Shown: positions 12,901 through 27,900 of the stretch, one piece after another
How positions within the stretch are numbered: position 1 is the first letter of the stretch
Layout: each line of letters opens with the position of its first letter
Assembly (NCBI RefSeq): GCF_030463565.1
Contig: NC_134660.1
Span: forward strand, 3,423,501-3,487,500
Source of the DNA: Pelecanus crispus
Taxonomy: Eukaryota; Chordata; Aves; Pelecaniformes; Pelecanidae
Direction: 5' to 3'
Length of the DNA stretch: 64,000 bases
Notes under the pieces: generated by a model
What the model was told of the DNA's origin: nothing
Database searches by the model: none
Seen by the model: the letters and a program-made list of their open reading frames with translations, nothing else
Position numbers and translations under genes: made by a program

Positions 12901-15900
12901 GAACATCACTTGTATTTAAAACTTGGCAAATTTTTTTGAATCCTGCCTTTCTTCAGACTTCTATATCCCACAGCCCCTTTGTTCTGTTGCAGCAGTCTTC
13001 AGACCTTTCTTGTATGGAAGCTTTGCTGAGCCATTCCACTTCTCCTCTTGTTTTTCTCCTTCCTTGTGTGATTCTTTCTGTCTTCTCTATCATCTAGTTC
13101 CTCTTTCTACTGTCTTATGTTTGTCTTTTTTTTTTTTTTCTTTCTTCTTTTTTTTTTTTTCTTTTTTGTCTCCCCAAACTATCTTCTGGTTCCTCATTCC
13201 CTGCATGCCACTAACTAGTTTCATTAGATATTAATTGATTTGTGAATTCAGGCTGAATTGCATCATCAGCAGATGGCGGATCCAGACCTGTTGGAGGAAT
13301 CCTCTTCACTCCTGGAACCGAGCGAGATGGGAAGAGGTGCCCCGCTACGACTTGGGTAATGGCAATTTGTGCTTTCTTTTATCTAGCTTTAGGACTGCTG
13401 ACTTACGTTCAGCCTGTGGAATCAGCAGCTATTTGAGTGCAGTTGTGGAACTTCCCAGACTGGCCTGTCAAGCAGGTGAAGGCTGATCTAAAACTAGCTG
13501 TTGGTCTCTGTTGGTGGCCTATGTACATTAACTTCCCAGTTCATATTTGTGCTTTGCACATTTCTCTCTGCACAAAAGATTATACTAGTTTGTTCCTTGT
13601 AAATCTGTTCTGGTTGCTGTTTTCAGACATTCTGAGCTCTCACAGCTCTGTTGAAACTCGTAACTACTGTGGACACATAATACTCTGAAAAATCTGGATA
13701 GTTGTGTGTCCTCTTCATTAGCTGCTTCCAGGCTGTCTTTGTGTGTGTGTAATTCTTTATCTGGACGTAGGGGTTTGAACCTGTGAAGTCTGCTGAAGCA
13801 CGTGCATAGAACATAGCCAGCCGTTACTGCTGTAATCCTTGCCATGTAATATACCAGGAACCTATTGAAATGAAGACTAGCAGGCATAGAAACTGTATGT
13901 CTAAATGCATTTGTTTCTCCTTTAACTGGTGATTTTTTTTTTTTTTAAATAGGTGATTTCATTCTGTTAAAAGGCGTAGCTTGTGCTATAATGTTGTTTT
14001 TGTGGTGTTTTTATCTCTGTGTATTTAGGGGACCTTCCATTTTGCTTAAAGAACTAATTTCAAATCAAGATTTTTGTAGCTTTCAATCTGATGCTAAAAT
14101 CCATTTGCCATCAGTGTTTTGGGTGTCAGGCTATGTATTCTTTTAGGTGCAGAACTTACATTTATGTTGTCCCCTTTACAGGTTTGTGGCTGGTGTGATC
14201 AACCGTGAGCGAATCCCCATGTTTGAGCGCATGCTGTGGCGAGTGTGCCGAGGGAACGTGTTCCTGCGACAAGCAGAAATTGAAAACCCCCTGGAGGATC
14301 CTGTAACGGTAAAAGGAACTATTGTTTACAGTAGCAGAAGTCTCAGATGTGTAAAAGGTTTTGCTTATAGATCTAAGCCTCTATTCCTCAATGAGCTCCA
14401 TGCAGGCAAACGTTTGTGTTGCATCCCTTCACAGTACCTACTTGCAGCCTCTGAGGCTTTAGTGACAAATGTTTTCTTGTTTTATTAAAATGAAAATAGC
14501 AGGATGGATGGTGTGAGTGCTGTTGAAAGGGGAAAAACAACTCAAAACTTGGACTGCAGCAGGACATAGTTGCTTCTCTGGCACAAACTACAAGTGCAGC
14601 TCCTGTGTGCAGCTCTGAATAAGTAGTAATCCTCCTTGACAGAGGCTGTTTTGGACATTAGTAGTGTAACATCTGTAGCTCATTTACTCTGAACTTGGAC
14701 CTTTCATTTTTCTTAATTTACTAACCAGCAATTTAAACATCCACCTGAGAATTGTTGGCTTTATTACAAATATAAAAAGTAAATGTTGTGATTTGGCCTG
14801 GTTTTGCATTCAGTGTCCTCTTTGCTCAAATCAACGGACAATGCCCAAATTTCAGGAACTCTTGCTCTTAACCAGCAAAAAGAAAGTCTCTGTGCAGGCT
14901 GCACTGGAACAAAGATGGAACAGTTGAAGCTCAGTAACTGCCTCTGTTTCTTGTGTAAGGCTGACTTGCTGTCTTGTTCCACTGACTGCTGGTAGTTGAC
15001 CTGTTGAATTATCTGTCTGCTAGGAGGGACTTTGTTCTTATTGTGCAACACTTCCTTAAACTGAGGTTACACCTAATGTAATTATTCTTGAAACATTACA
15101 TTAAAATTTCCTAAGTAAGGTAGAACAATAACTTGTCAACAAATGCAGGAAAGGGGACCTGGCTACCAACATGAAACCAGCTGTACAAAGAATGTGCCGC
15201 TGGCCTCCTTGGAGAGTCAAAGGTTAAACTCTGCTTCATCTTATTTTCATTCACTGTTTAGGTTTTTGCTTGATTCTGTGAGCTGACTGCAGTAACTGCT
15301 GATAAATATTTCATTGCATCTCTGTTCTTTTGGAGATCTTCCCAGGTTTTCCTGTTCATTGTATTACATAGAATAGATAATAGATAATCTAGAACATTTT
15401 GCTTCAGTAAACACGAGTACAGTAGAGGTATTCTATACTGAGGCTAAGAAAACTGCTTTCCCTGTGACTGTTTCAGTGTTGTTAAGGTACGTTCTTGACT
15501 CACTGTGCAAACGTGAGCTCTAGATGTACAGATTCAGAGGAAGGAAAAGTCGGACTCCGTTGTAATTTGCTATAATGCTAATTTCTGTAAATAGCTGAGC
15601 TATTACAGTGCACTCTTTCTTCTGTTCTAGGGGGATTATGTGCACAAGTCTGTCTTTATCATCTTTTTCCAAGGTGACCAGCTGAAGAACAGAGTCAAGA
15701 AGATATGTGAAGGGTATGAAAGTCTTACAGCTGGGCAGCTCTCTCAAATATGTGAAGCACATTGACATGAGTTAATATCGATATTTTTCAACTCCTTATT
15801 TCACAATGACTGTAGGAGTACGTATTTTGACAGCAAATAAAAAGTATTGTAAGTAGCTGAAACATATTTTACAGTCAAACTAGCCACTCCCCAAGCCTGC

Positions 15901-18900
15901 AATGCTCAAAGTGGATGAATACTTTGCTAGAGAATGCCTAAAAACAAGGGAGTTCAAGTGTTGAACTCTCAGACAGACCGAGTGGGATGTCAGCGGGCGA
16001 TATTCTCACAGGGGAGACCAACAGTGACTGCTTCTGGCAGCAGCTGCATTGGCATGATAGCAGCACCCTGAGCTGAGATGGCTGATCAACTTCATGATAG
16101 TGCCTTTGGGACACTGTCAGTACAGGGAACAGAGGATTTTCTCCCACTTCCATTTTCTTAAGCGTTCAGCTTCTGTTTTGGCCTAAAGCAAGCTTCTGTA
16201 CCCATTTGATTTAAAGACTGAAACTCTGCTTGGCAGTCTTTGCTGATCAGAAACTTCTCCTAAAGCGCTTCTTGCTTTATTTCTGTGTTCAGCCATCTAT
16301 TTCCCTGACTGGTTTATCTTCTTTCCATCTTTGTTACTAAGGTGGCTTGCATGTCTTTCAGATTCCGTGCCTCCCTCTACCCATGCCCAGAAACACCGCA
16401 GGAGCGGAAGGAAATGGCTTCTGGTGTCAATACCAGAATTGATGATCTTCAGATGGTAAAATAACTGGGGTCAATGCCCTTTTTTCTTTAATAATATAGT
16501 TGAAAACATCTTTGGATCCTATCCAAACAGGAGAGTTTATGGCCCCGTTAGATGGCTGTATTTTCAGCTCCAGGTAGCTTGAGACCAGCAGCTCAGCAGT
16601 GCAAGAAGGGTGTTCGGAGGCTGTCTGCTCAGTTGTTTTCTTTGTCAAGGTTCAGGATGGTGGGGTGGTTTGATCTTTCTGGAGGGCTAAGCAGTTAATT
16701 ATATACCTGTAAGTACAGCATTGATAGAGAACTGCATGTCAGGGAGCAGAGAGGAATATGCATGTGTAAGGAGATACCATGTTTTCCAACTCTGAAAGCA
16801 TGCTTCTGTAATTGCCTGCTTCATCTGCAAGAACTTTAAAAACATTTAAACTTATTTCCAAGTTGAGCTAACAATGCTAACTTTAACTTAGCTATTCTTT
16901 TTTCTGCCTATCTTCATATTTTCATGTTGTGCTGCCCTGAAGAGCTTCTGCTTTACAACTAATCTCTTGTGTAGCAGCCTGAGTGTTGGTAAAAAGTAAT
17001 CAGCACACAAATCTACTGGGTGCCAGCTGTGAAATATGTGGTGCTTGCTCCAAGGAAGAAAGGCAGTATGTTATAATGCAGAAAAAAATTAAGGGATTTG
17101 AGACAAAAAATAAGAAAAGGTTCAGAAACTAGAAGGAGAAACGTTTGAATTTGGACTACGTATTTGATACAGAAACTGTCTCAAGCTGGGAGTTGTGTAG
17201 TGCAGCTGCTTAGCAATTTTAAAATAGACAAAAACTCGGAAGCAATTTAACTACTAGGATTCAAAGCTGCATGTGCCCTGTGTCCTTGCTTTCCCTTGAG
17301 TCTAAGACTTTCCAGTCTGGAAATCTGACTTGGCATGTGTTAGATATGTTCCAGTTGGAAAACACCCTCAGTAGAAAACACTTTCTCCTTTTCCCTTCAG
17401 TAAAAAAGTCTTTCGTTGTAATCTTTGTGTGTTTTCTTAAGGCAACGTACACCTCACTTGTAGAAGTCTTCTCTGCTCTTTTAACCTGGGTGGAGGAAAA
17501 AAAAGTTCTCTGTGATCTCTAAACAGTTCATTGTTTGAAATATCCACTGACCTTGGAGTTGGAGGAGGAAAGTAGTCAAAAAGTATCCCTGGAAAGAAGC
17601 CTTAAAACCTTTTAGCAGAACTAACTAATATGGAGACTAAAGCATATATTGCAGGCATGTGGCAGTCTTGTGCATGGGATGGGGGAGAGGGCTCATCCAT
17701 CCATCCTCTGGTGGGTAAGGCTTGTCTTGTTGGTCAGCCCGATTTCACTGTGCACTTCTGTATGCTTTGAGTTTTGGTCAATGATTTTGCTTCATCTTTA
17801 TCCTACTTCTCTATGAAAGGTGCTGAACCAAACAGAGGATCATCGCCAAAGGGTTTTGCAGGCAGCTGCTAAAAATATCCGTGTCTGGTTCATCAAAGTA
17901 CGCAAGATGAAGGCCATCTACCATACCCTGAATCTGTGTAATATCGATGTGACACAGAAATGCTTGATTGCTGAAGTCTGGTGTCCTGTGGCTGACCTCG
18001 ATTCTATCCAGTTTGCTCTCAGGAGAGGCACTGTGAGTAATTGCTGTACTGCTCCTGTCTGCTGCTGTTCAAGCAGACCAGCAACTGTCAGCAAACACAG
18101 CATGGCTTAATTGATTTTTCCGAACTGCGACTCTCTGAAAACCATCCCTTTGGGCTGTTTGAGTGAGTCCTCACAGAGGACAGTTTGTTTAGCATGCAGG
18201 AATCATGGCTTATAGATAAACTTTGTAACAAAATCCATTGTGTAAAGCTTTAAGTTCAGGAAAATGCTGTAATGGTAAGGCATTTTCCTGTGTTTGAGTC
18301 CTTTGGTACATTTAGTTAACCTGGCTGTGCTTTGTAGTCCTGCTGTTTGGATACATAGTGGAACTTACTGGAAGGAGCTATCCAGGACGTTAGCAAGCTC
18401 ACCCTCTGCTCAGATAGAGAGATAATAGAGTCGGGTGGTGTGAAGTCCTTTCATTTGCTGTTTTAAAAAAAACAAACAAACTCTTGCATGAGTTTTCTTG
18501 TCTGTCCTAACCAGACAGTGTTCATCCTTACTACAAATGCTTCTCCTCCTGTTATACAAAGTGGAGAGCAGTGGAAACTTGGCAACCTTCCTCAGCTCAA
18601 GTATATTTCTTATCGTACAAGCACACTACAAAAATGTGAGCTTGTAGTTGTCCAAATGCTGACAAGAAAGTAGTGTTGTACTCTGTCCTCCAGTATTCTA
18701 AGGGTGGGTTTTCTAATTTTTTTTTTTTTTTTAAAACAGGAGCACAGCGGATCCACTGTCCCATCTATTTTAAACAGGATGCAAACCAATCAGACCCCAC
18801 CAACATACAACAAAACTAACAAGTTTACTTCTGGCTTTCAAAACATTGTTGATGCTTACGGCATTGGAACGTATCGGGAAATAAATCCAGGTAAAGTCAT

Positions 18901-21900
18901 ACTTATAAAAGTCCAAGACAGCTATCTCAATTTTTAAGTCATGGTGTTTCTCTGTATTGTCTGTGCTGTGTGAAAATTTCTGATAGAGTACTTAACACCT
19001 TTCAGAAGCAGAGGCTTGGGAATTATATTGCTAAATTGCATACATTGTACAGTGGTAAATCTGGGCTTACTCAAATACAATGCACTAGGAGTGTCGTCTT
19101 TTCTCTTACAGCACCATATACAATCATTACCTTCCCGTTTCTGTTTGCTGTGATGTTTGGAGATTTTGGCCACGGAATCCTGATGACTCTCATTGCTGTC
19201 TGGATGGTGCTTAGGGAAAGTCGTATTCTGTCACAGAAGAGTGACAATGAGGTAAAGTGGCAGGTCATGCTGAGTTTTGCATTTAAAATAGAGTTGCAGC
19301 TTGGTTTACTCACAGCCTTCCGCCCTTGAGTTGAGAAAGCCCATTTGTCCTTACATTTGAAATTTGGGAAGCACACAGACAGAGTGAGAAGCTTATAGAC
19401 CACAGACTTGAGTAGCATCATTTCATAATAGTAGTGAGTTCCTTTGGTTTTCCTTTCAGATGTTTATAGGAAATCATTCCTTTCAGTTGTTTGAAGGAAA
19501 TTGTTTATTAAGTGTAGTAGATAAGCTGTTGTAAACAAATCACCCCATATGTAGTTGGATCGTAAAGGGGTTCAGTCACTGCAAAACTCCTCTGATTTCT
19601 GTCTGTGTATATCTATCTCCAAGATTCTTCCTATTTGCTGATCTAGGGGGGTTTTGCTTGCTCAGGGCTTAGGTTGACAGGAGGTGAACCAGAATTAAGA
19701 TACATTGGCAGAGCATGGAGAAAGCTGAACAGGGTCTGCACTGCCTAGTTCCAAGCTAATGCTGCCAGCTGGGGGCTTGCATCAGTGTGTGCAGTGCAAT
19801 TTATCCTCTTCAGCTAATCCCAGATTCTCTGTGGACAGTCACGCTGCCTGTTTATCCTCTGTATTCAGATTCTGTTCTGCAGTGCTGCTCTTGCACCCTT
19901 AATCCCTGCCATGCAGAAAGAGAGACTTTGGGCTTTTAGTCTGTCTGGCTGATATTGGTTGTTCTGCAACTGACTGATCTTACTGTTCATCTTTATGAGA
20001 GACCTTCCTTGTTCTCATGGACTTTATTTGTTCCTTTTTGGTTTGTTTTTTTATATATACTAGATGTTCAACATGGTTTTTAGTGGTCGATACATCATTC
20101 TGCTGATGGGACTGTTCTCCACTTACACAGGCCTCATCTACAACGACTGCTTCTCCAAGTCTCTTAATATGTTTGGTTCATCGTGGAGTGTCCGGCCGAT
20201 GTTCTCGAAAGGCAATTGGTCGTGAGTAAATAGTTGGTAACTAAATAAAGAGTGACAGTGATAAGCAGGTGACTTATCTTTCCCCATTGTCCTCCCAACT
20301 CAGGAAAACAAAAACTTCTGAACTCAGGCTCAAGTAGAATTGGAAGCGGGGTGTGTGTGTGTGTGTGTGTGTGTGTAAATGTGATATCTGTCAAGTTTCA
20401 AACCAGGGTTTTTTTTTTTCCCCAGAAAACTGCAGTTTAGCACCTTTCTACTCATAGACATAGCAAGATTCTTGTCACCTGCATCTTTCTTCCTTGTGAC
20501 ACTGAGTAACAGGTCAAGAGGCAGTTTTATTATTCATTCGGAAAATCTCTAGGACCACACAGGAACCTTAAAATTCTCCCAATTTGAGATATTCCTTGCT
20601 CTCACAAAGAAGAATGTTGTTAGTTTTTACAGAACGAGGACAGTGTTGTGTGTGTTAACGTTTGTATAATCTACTTATACCCAAACAGAGATGCCTTGCT
20701 TGAGAATACTCCTCTGCTTCAGCTGAACCCTGCTATTCCAGGAGTGTTCGGTGGACCCTACCCCTTTGGAATTGACCCGGTAAGAGCGTTTCCTTCCTTT
20801 CCTGTCCTTTAAGAACATCCTCTGTGTCAACAGAAAGAAAAGTGCCTGTCCAGTTTACTGTGAAGGATTTCCACACCCCAGCCATTCCCTTAGCAAACTC
20901 TTTATCAATGTTGAAAATACCCCTGAACGATAAAATTAATTCAGTTCCTATTGAGATGCTAAATTCAGGATAGAGACTTGTTCTCAGGTCCATTAAAAGC
21001 TTCTTTCTCACCCTTTCTAACCTGCAGCATTCTAATCAAATCTGGTTAGACTTGCAAATCACTTTATGAAGTTACTTTTTTACCTTGGGGAAAGTTATTT
21101 ACTTCTTTTTTCAGTCAGTCGTGGAAATGTAAGTTTCCAAGTAATCCTGTCATTTTGTATCTGCTTACATCAATAACACTGCTCCTAACAGTGCTTAGAA
21201 TATTTGATACAAAACTTGCATGTGCCACATTAAAGAGGAAGTGCAGAAAATCAGAACTATGCGTAATAGTTCACTTAAATGGATAATCGTGTATTTTTTC
21301 TGTCAAGGATACAGCCCCCTTTTTCCTGCAACTTTCGCCTACCATAAAAACAAGCAAGGTTTGATGCCTGCTCTGATGGTGGGATCAGCTGCTGTAAGAC
21401 AGTGCTCCTAGCAGAAAAGGTCGTCTGCTCATTTCCCCAAAAGATATCTGTGTGACAAACACATCTTTAGAAACAACCTACTCTTACAGCCTAATACTTC
21501 CTGGATGGCTAATACTATTTAGCTTAAAGTGAACATTTTAACTCTCCTCTGTTTTTCTCTTACTCAGTATTTGGCTGACTCAGTGTTGTTTTTCACAGAT
21601 TTGGAATATCGCCAGCAATAAGCTGGCCTTCCTCAATTCGTTTAAGATGAAAATGTCTGTGATTCTTGGCATTATCCACATGCTCTTTGGTGTCACATTG
21701 AGTCTTCTCAACCATATGTAAGCGCTTTGCTCTGTTTTTTCTTGTGGCAGGGGGAATTTCTTTCGGTGTAATGTGTGTATTAGTTTAAGATGCAGGAGCC
21801 TATTTAACTTTTGATTGAAGGGTGCAATACAGTTGGTTTTGTATGTGTATGTAGAACTATGCATGTCAAGTAGTTACGGTGTTTAAGTCCCAGCTGTTGC

Positions 21901-24900
21901 TGAAATGCTGAGCCCCTGTTTGTTCCACAGATGCTCTTCAGGTTCACATTAAAAGTTACTGCCCTACATATGCCTAATGCCAACCAAATGTAATTTTAAA
22001 CTCTCCTTTTTTTTCCTGTAGCTATTTTAAGAAGCCACTGAACATATACCTTGGATTTATTCCAGAAATGATTTTCATGTCGTCACTGTTTGGATACCTT
22101 GTTATTCTCATTTTCTACAAATGGACAGCCTACGATGCTCACACATCAAAGGATGCACCAAGCCTTTTAATACATTTTATCAACATGTTTCTGTTCTCCT
22201 ATAGTGATACCAGTAATAAGATGCTTTATAAAGGGCAGGTGCGTGCTCTTGCCAGAATAGGATCAGAGGTGCTTCATGATATTAGAGCCTTTCATTGACC
22301 TTATAATAATTGTGAAATCAACTGTGAAACTGTTTTTCTCAGTGACAGAGGAAATGTGGCATCATTTCCAAAGCCTGACACTGTGTAATGTTGAAGAAGG
22401 AAGGAATAATCCCTATACCGGGAATTTATATCAGTCTGAACCTAAGTCAGCTGTGGCTCCAGAACATTTGGATCCAGACTAATAGCGGAAAGTGATAAGG
22501 AATATTGTCCTGCATCTGCAGTGTGGTGCCTCTAAGCTGAGCTAAGGCACTAACACCATTTCATCCTAGCACTATCAGACGTCTGCCAAACTGTCATCCC
22601 CTGCAGAATCTTTTGGATTTTTCCTTAATCTAAACCAGTATCAGCATTACATGCTGTGTACAGTCAGATGGGGCAGCTGCAAGCAGGCATTAAGTACAGC
22701 GCATCTTGCTGTTCCAGGAAGAGAGAGAGACAGGGAAGTGTCCACGTACTCTGGGAATTCAGTTGTTCAGTGTTGCATAAGACCTCTTGCTAGGTTTTGT
22801 GTATGTGTCTGAGCATGGACTGCCACTAAATCATCTGAGACTTGTTTCTTTTACAGCAAGGGCTCCAGTGTTTCCTTGTGGTCGTGGCGTTACTGTGTGT
22901 GCCGTGGATGCTGGTAGCTAAACCCCTGGTCCTTCGCCATCAGTATTTGAGGAGAAAGCACTTGGTGGGTGACTACCTCTTATATTTTCAATATGAAAAC
23001 TAATTACTGTTGAAAAGCTATGTTCTCCGTCTTGATCTTGGACACGTGGGTTCACACTGCATTGTGACCTGTAAAACATTTTTGCATATTCCTAGGCATA
23101 AAGGCAGGTGGGTTTTACTGGAGACAAAGTATTGTCTGCCTGCTTCTCAGATCTGGATCCAGCATCAAATCTGCTTTTAAAAACCCTGTATATTTGGTAA
23201 TAATAAAACCAATGTATCTGGCTTGGGCTTGGTCAGCTGGTTCAGGAACACTGTCTTACTCGTTGCTGGATGCACTTCTGTGCCTTCGCTAGGCTGACAA
23301 CGTAAAAGCAGAGATGTAAGCTTAATTGGCTGTCAGACTTATCAGCCATTTTTGTTAAAGCAGTTTGGATGGTAAAAAATAACAATTAAAAGGAAAAGAA
23401 ATAGACTTACGCAGTCATTTTATGAGAGGTTGTCTTCTGGGGTACTCTCTAGGTTCCCAACTGTACTGTAAAGTATCTTAATATAAAATGCAGGAACCTG
23501 GCACACGTGCACTGAGGATGCTTGAAAATTCTCCCTGCATGTATGGCAGACAGCTTTTAGGATGTTAAGTGAGTCAAAGATCAGTTCAGTTAAAGACACT
23601 CCCTCTCCCTTCTCTGACCATGTTTCATCCTCCCATGTCCCCTCCATTCGTCTCCCCTTCTCTTTTTGTTTTCTTCCTCCTCCCTTTCTTTTCTTCCATT
23701 CACTATCAGGAAGGGCAACCCGAGGAGGCCCAAGTCAGCACAGTCCCGAACGAGCAGGCACTAGAGGCAGCAGCGGCTGCAACAGTGAGTGGATTTAAAA
23801 ATCACCTGATGGATTTAAAGATGGGAGTTGGCTTTCTATCTAATGATCAAGAGAGCATGGAATGTATCTGCATTTCATAAGGGAATGACAACTGCACCTT
23901 TAGGGTGAAAAACACTTTCTCTTGGAAAGAGCAAAGTTCAGCAAAATTGATACATTCTGGAAGAACTACCAGGCTGAAGGATAATAGTTATGTGTGCACA
24001 GAATGCAGAGACACTTCTTTGCAGAAGTGCTGCTGAAATCAAAACCTGCAGAGCAGCCCAAGAATACCTTGCTACCACATCCCCCCAGGTTAAGTTCCCC
24101 TTTTTTCCTTTTCTTGCATATTTGTTTAAGACAGATTAGGATTCTTCTCAGTGAAGCATTTCTGTTCGCATTATGTGTTCCCAAACATCATATTTATGTG
24201 ATGGCCTCCCAACAACTTCATATCAGTAATTACTGGATTTTCGACACCTATGCCCTTGTAGACACTTTGACTTGAAACTATTATAAAATGGTTGTGCACA
24301 AATAAGCCTCTCAGTAGTGGTTTTTTCTACTTATTTGCGTCTAAACCTACAGACAGCCCTTTACTGCTAAAGCTTGTCTGGCAGAGTGAAGATTGCAGCA
24401 GCTCCCAGAACTTTGTCCCTTTCCCAGTACTGCATATTTCAACTTGTTTTCGGTTGTGAGTGCTGCCTAACTAGGAAGCGTAAATCTCACAAACTATGTG
24501 AAGCGCATTGCGCACTTCCACATGTCAAAGGCACTTTGAGGCACTTTTTAGCTGTTGGCCAGTGTTTCTATTGTGACATTTTAAATAGCCTCACAGAAAT
24601 GTCAAAAATTAAAATGGATCTTTTGTGCATAATCCATCCAGCGTATTAAATGCATCTCAGTGCAAGGTGATGTGAGGGAAGGTCTTTGTATGAGGTGTGG
24701 TCAGAACTATAAAGTAAACGATTACAGCTTTTGGAGCCATGTTTAGATTGGCTACTTTACAGAGAACGGATGCAAGTGGAGTGCAAGGGAAAAGCTGCAA
24801 AAGTGCAAATTCACACAGGCTAGAAATACATAAATAGAATAGTGATACTAGTCATCAGGAACTTGTAATGTTTCAAAGATGCTGAAAATCGTAATAAAAG

Positions 24901-27900
24901 CATTGTATTGCTTTTTTTTTTTTTCATTTTATTTCTATTTTCAAAGCATAAATGCCTACCTAATTTGTTTTTAGAAACCTGACAAAATCTTTAATTCACA
25001 TCTGGCATTTTGGGCAAATTTATAGTTCAGCCTAAAATAAAAGTAGGCTTCTAAGAACAAACCAGTTAAAAGAACATCGAGCAGCCATTCCGCTGGTATG
25101 CCGGAGCAATGCGCTGTGAAAGCAGACAGGTCACGGGATCTTAAGCCTCCTTGGTTTGCAGTCATCCTGAAACTTCTGAAGTCTTAACGTGTCGAGTTAG
25201 CCCATTCGCATTCCATGTCACAGATGACCCCGGTACAGTGCTAAAGCTGAATGCAGCGCTTTTCTTTCCATTTGTGGCATTTCAGTTTGCCTCTCTAGGT
25301 GGGTCAGACTCACAGGTCTTGATTTATAGTCCCTCAGATCAGTCATGAGCATTTTCTCTGCTTTCGGAGCCTCTGGAGGGAGATAGAAATCCTGCTGTAC
25401 AGTGCTCAGAGCAGCTTGCTGAACAGAAATCTGAAGATAGTGATGTGCAAGTTACACCTTTATTGTCCAATATGCATTTATGATGCATAAATTGCTACTC
25501 AACCCTCAACTGGTTTAGTGGTGGACTTGGTAGCGTTAGGTTAATGGTTGGACTGGATGATCTTAAAGGTCTCTTCCAACCTAAATGATTCCATGATTCC
25601 GTAAAAGCTCTGATTGAGGGCCCTGTCAGATGATCAACAGGTTTGTGCATCCTTTCTTGGTGGTAGGACAGTATGGAGGAGGAAGCCTGCCATAAATCAG
25701 ATTTTAGCTGTGCAATGATTACAGTTGTCAAGTGAGAGAAACTCCTGACTCTATCAAAAGTTTCAACTCGGTTTGTAGATTATTCTTTTCTGTTTGGAGT
25801 GCAGTGGAGTTTACGGCCAAGGGCCAGATGTTGACTGTCAGAACAAATGCCTATAAAAGGGACTGTTTGTACAACGTAGAATTTCCAAGCAAGGGAAAGT
25901 CTGATTTCCCATGTGTGGTGTTAGTACGCCTGATGCTGGCGGGGAGCAAGCGTGTGTATGTATATTTGTGTCAGTCCATTCTGCTTTGAGCTGCCACTAT
26001 GTGACTTGTTTCATTTACAACAGCAGTGGTGTTTCGGTGCTTGTCCAACAGCTACTGGGCAAAACGTTGGTCTGTTGCACGTTAGTGCCAGCAAACGTCC
26101 TCTTGAGAGATGTGCCTTTTATTTTACTTAGGGTTGCAATTACTTTGTAGAAATGTATCAATTATTCATTCAGACAGACTTTTTTTTTTTCCCAGCCTTA
26201 GCAGGAATCAGCATCTTTCCCATCCAAGCTGGGAAATAGAATTGTACAGCTGGCTTAACCTGGGCCTTAATATTTTGTTTTCTTCTGTGAGCTGCTGCTG
26301 CACGTGGAGTCATAAGAAACGTATGCTCTTGCAGTAAAACACAAGCAACACTTTGCCCTTTCTTTTTCTGCACATGTTAGGGAACGCACAACTTTGGTGG
26401 GATCCGGGTGGGCAATGGACCAACTGAGGAGGATGCTGAGATCATTCAACATGACCAGCTATCTACCCATTCCGAGGAGGGGGAAGAGGTAAGCGCCTGA
26501 CCATCCTTGCTCTCAGGGCAACGCACTTGGTAGCAGAACGTGCTAGCGTTTTGACTGATTTCTAAGCTGTTTAAATAGCAACGTTTTCAGTGAAGTGTTT
26601 TCATAGCAGTTGTCATGCAGGCTATCTCTTGGTCATTCCCAGGACTCCAGAAAGAGCAGTATAATTTCCATATAAAGGGAAATGAGGCTCTGTTAGTCCC
26701 CATTAAAAAGAACCATCATCTTACGGGCTACATAGTGAGAGCTGCACAGTACTCCCAGGCGGCCTACGCAGCTTACGCTCTGGCTGAAGTGCAGTGCATT
26801 TGTGCTGCCTGCTTCTCCAGTGTCAGCCAAAATCCAAGGGCTGTATTTCTGCAGCAGTGAAATCTTGCTTATATATTCATTTTGACCGTTGGGGGTAATA
26901 CTAATTGCTTTGCCTTACCTCTGGTAGAGAAGAAAAAGGAGCCGATCTCACATAGTTTGGGAGTATTTTGATGCCTCTTAACAATTCTCCAGTGGTATCT
27001 TGCCCCCGTAGTGCATGTGATGTGTTACTGCTTTACTGTGTCGTGTTTAGGAGGGAATTATTGAATGTGTTCATGATTAATGTTGTGATTGAGACACCGC
27101 ACTAAATGTAAACTTATGTTTTCAAGCCTACAGAGGATGAGGTGGTAAGACTACAGACAGCTTTGCGTTCATGTGTATCTGGACCATTTCCCATTGGTGT
27201 AAAACACATGCTGAATTAAACATATTATGTCACGACATCTTGTTTTCCAAAAGATCTAGCTATTTACATGTTACAGGCCATTTTTAATTCTTCATACATA
27301 CATGCCCATTAACAGACCTTTAATTACTTCATCTATACAGCTTGTTTGTCTTATCCCCTGTCTGCAGCTCTTTCTTAGTTAACCTGGAAAGCTGTTAAGC
27401 TGGAAGTCTGAAACTGAGAAGTTTTTGCTTTTAAACTGCTGAAGAAGTCTCGTTTGCCTTATGTTGTGTCTTTGGTAATTCTGCACTGCAACAAACTGTT
27501 TAAAGATTTTTTTTTTTTTTTTCCCCCAAACTATCTGCCATTTTATGGATGATACTGGTTGTTGCCAGTCAGCAAATACAGCAAAACCAGTCCAGTTTCA
27601 TACAGTTCAACAACTTAACTAACGAGTATCTTTCTGTAAAAGAGAAGCTCTTCTGAGAAACTGCTATTAAAGAAATGTTTTTTTAGGAATACTCATGCAG
27701 GACTGATTGTAGGTTTCAGCGCTATCAGGTAACCAATTTTACTACAAAAAATATAAATGCCATGAAATTGGAGTAGCTTCACAACAGTGATGCTGTTGTA
27801 AGTTGTGCTGAAAGTGGTTTTGCTTAGAGATCTATTATGCATAGGTCCATCTAGAATTGAGGGGGACGTGGAAACAGTGTGCTGGTGTACCTGTTAATTC

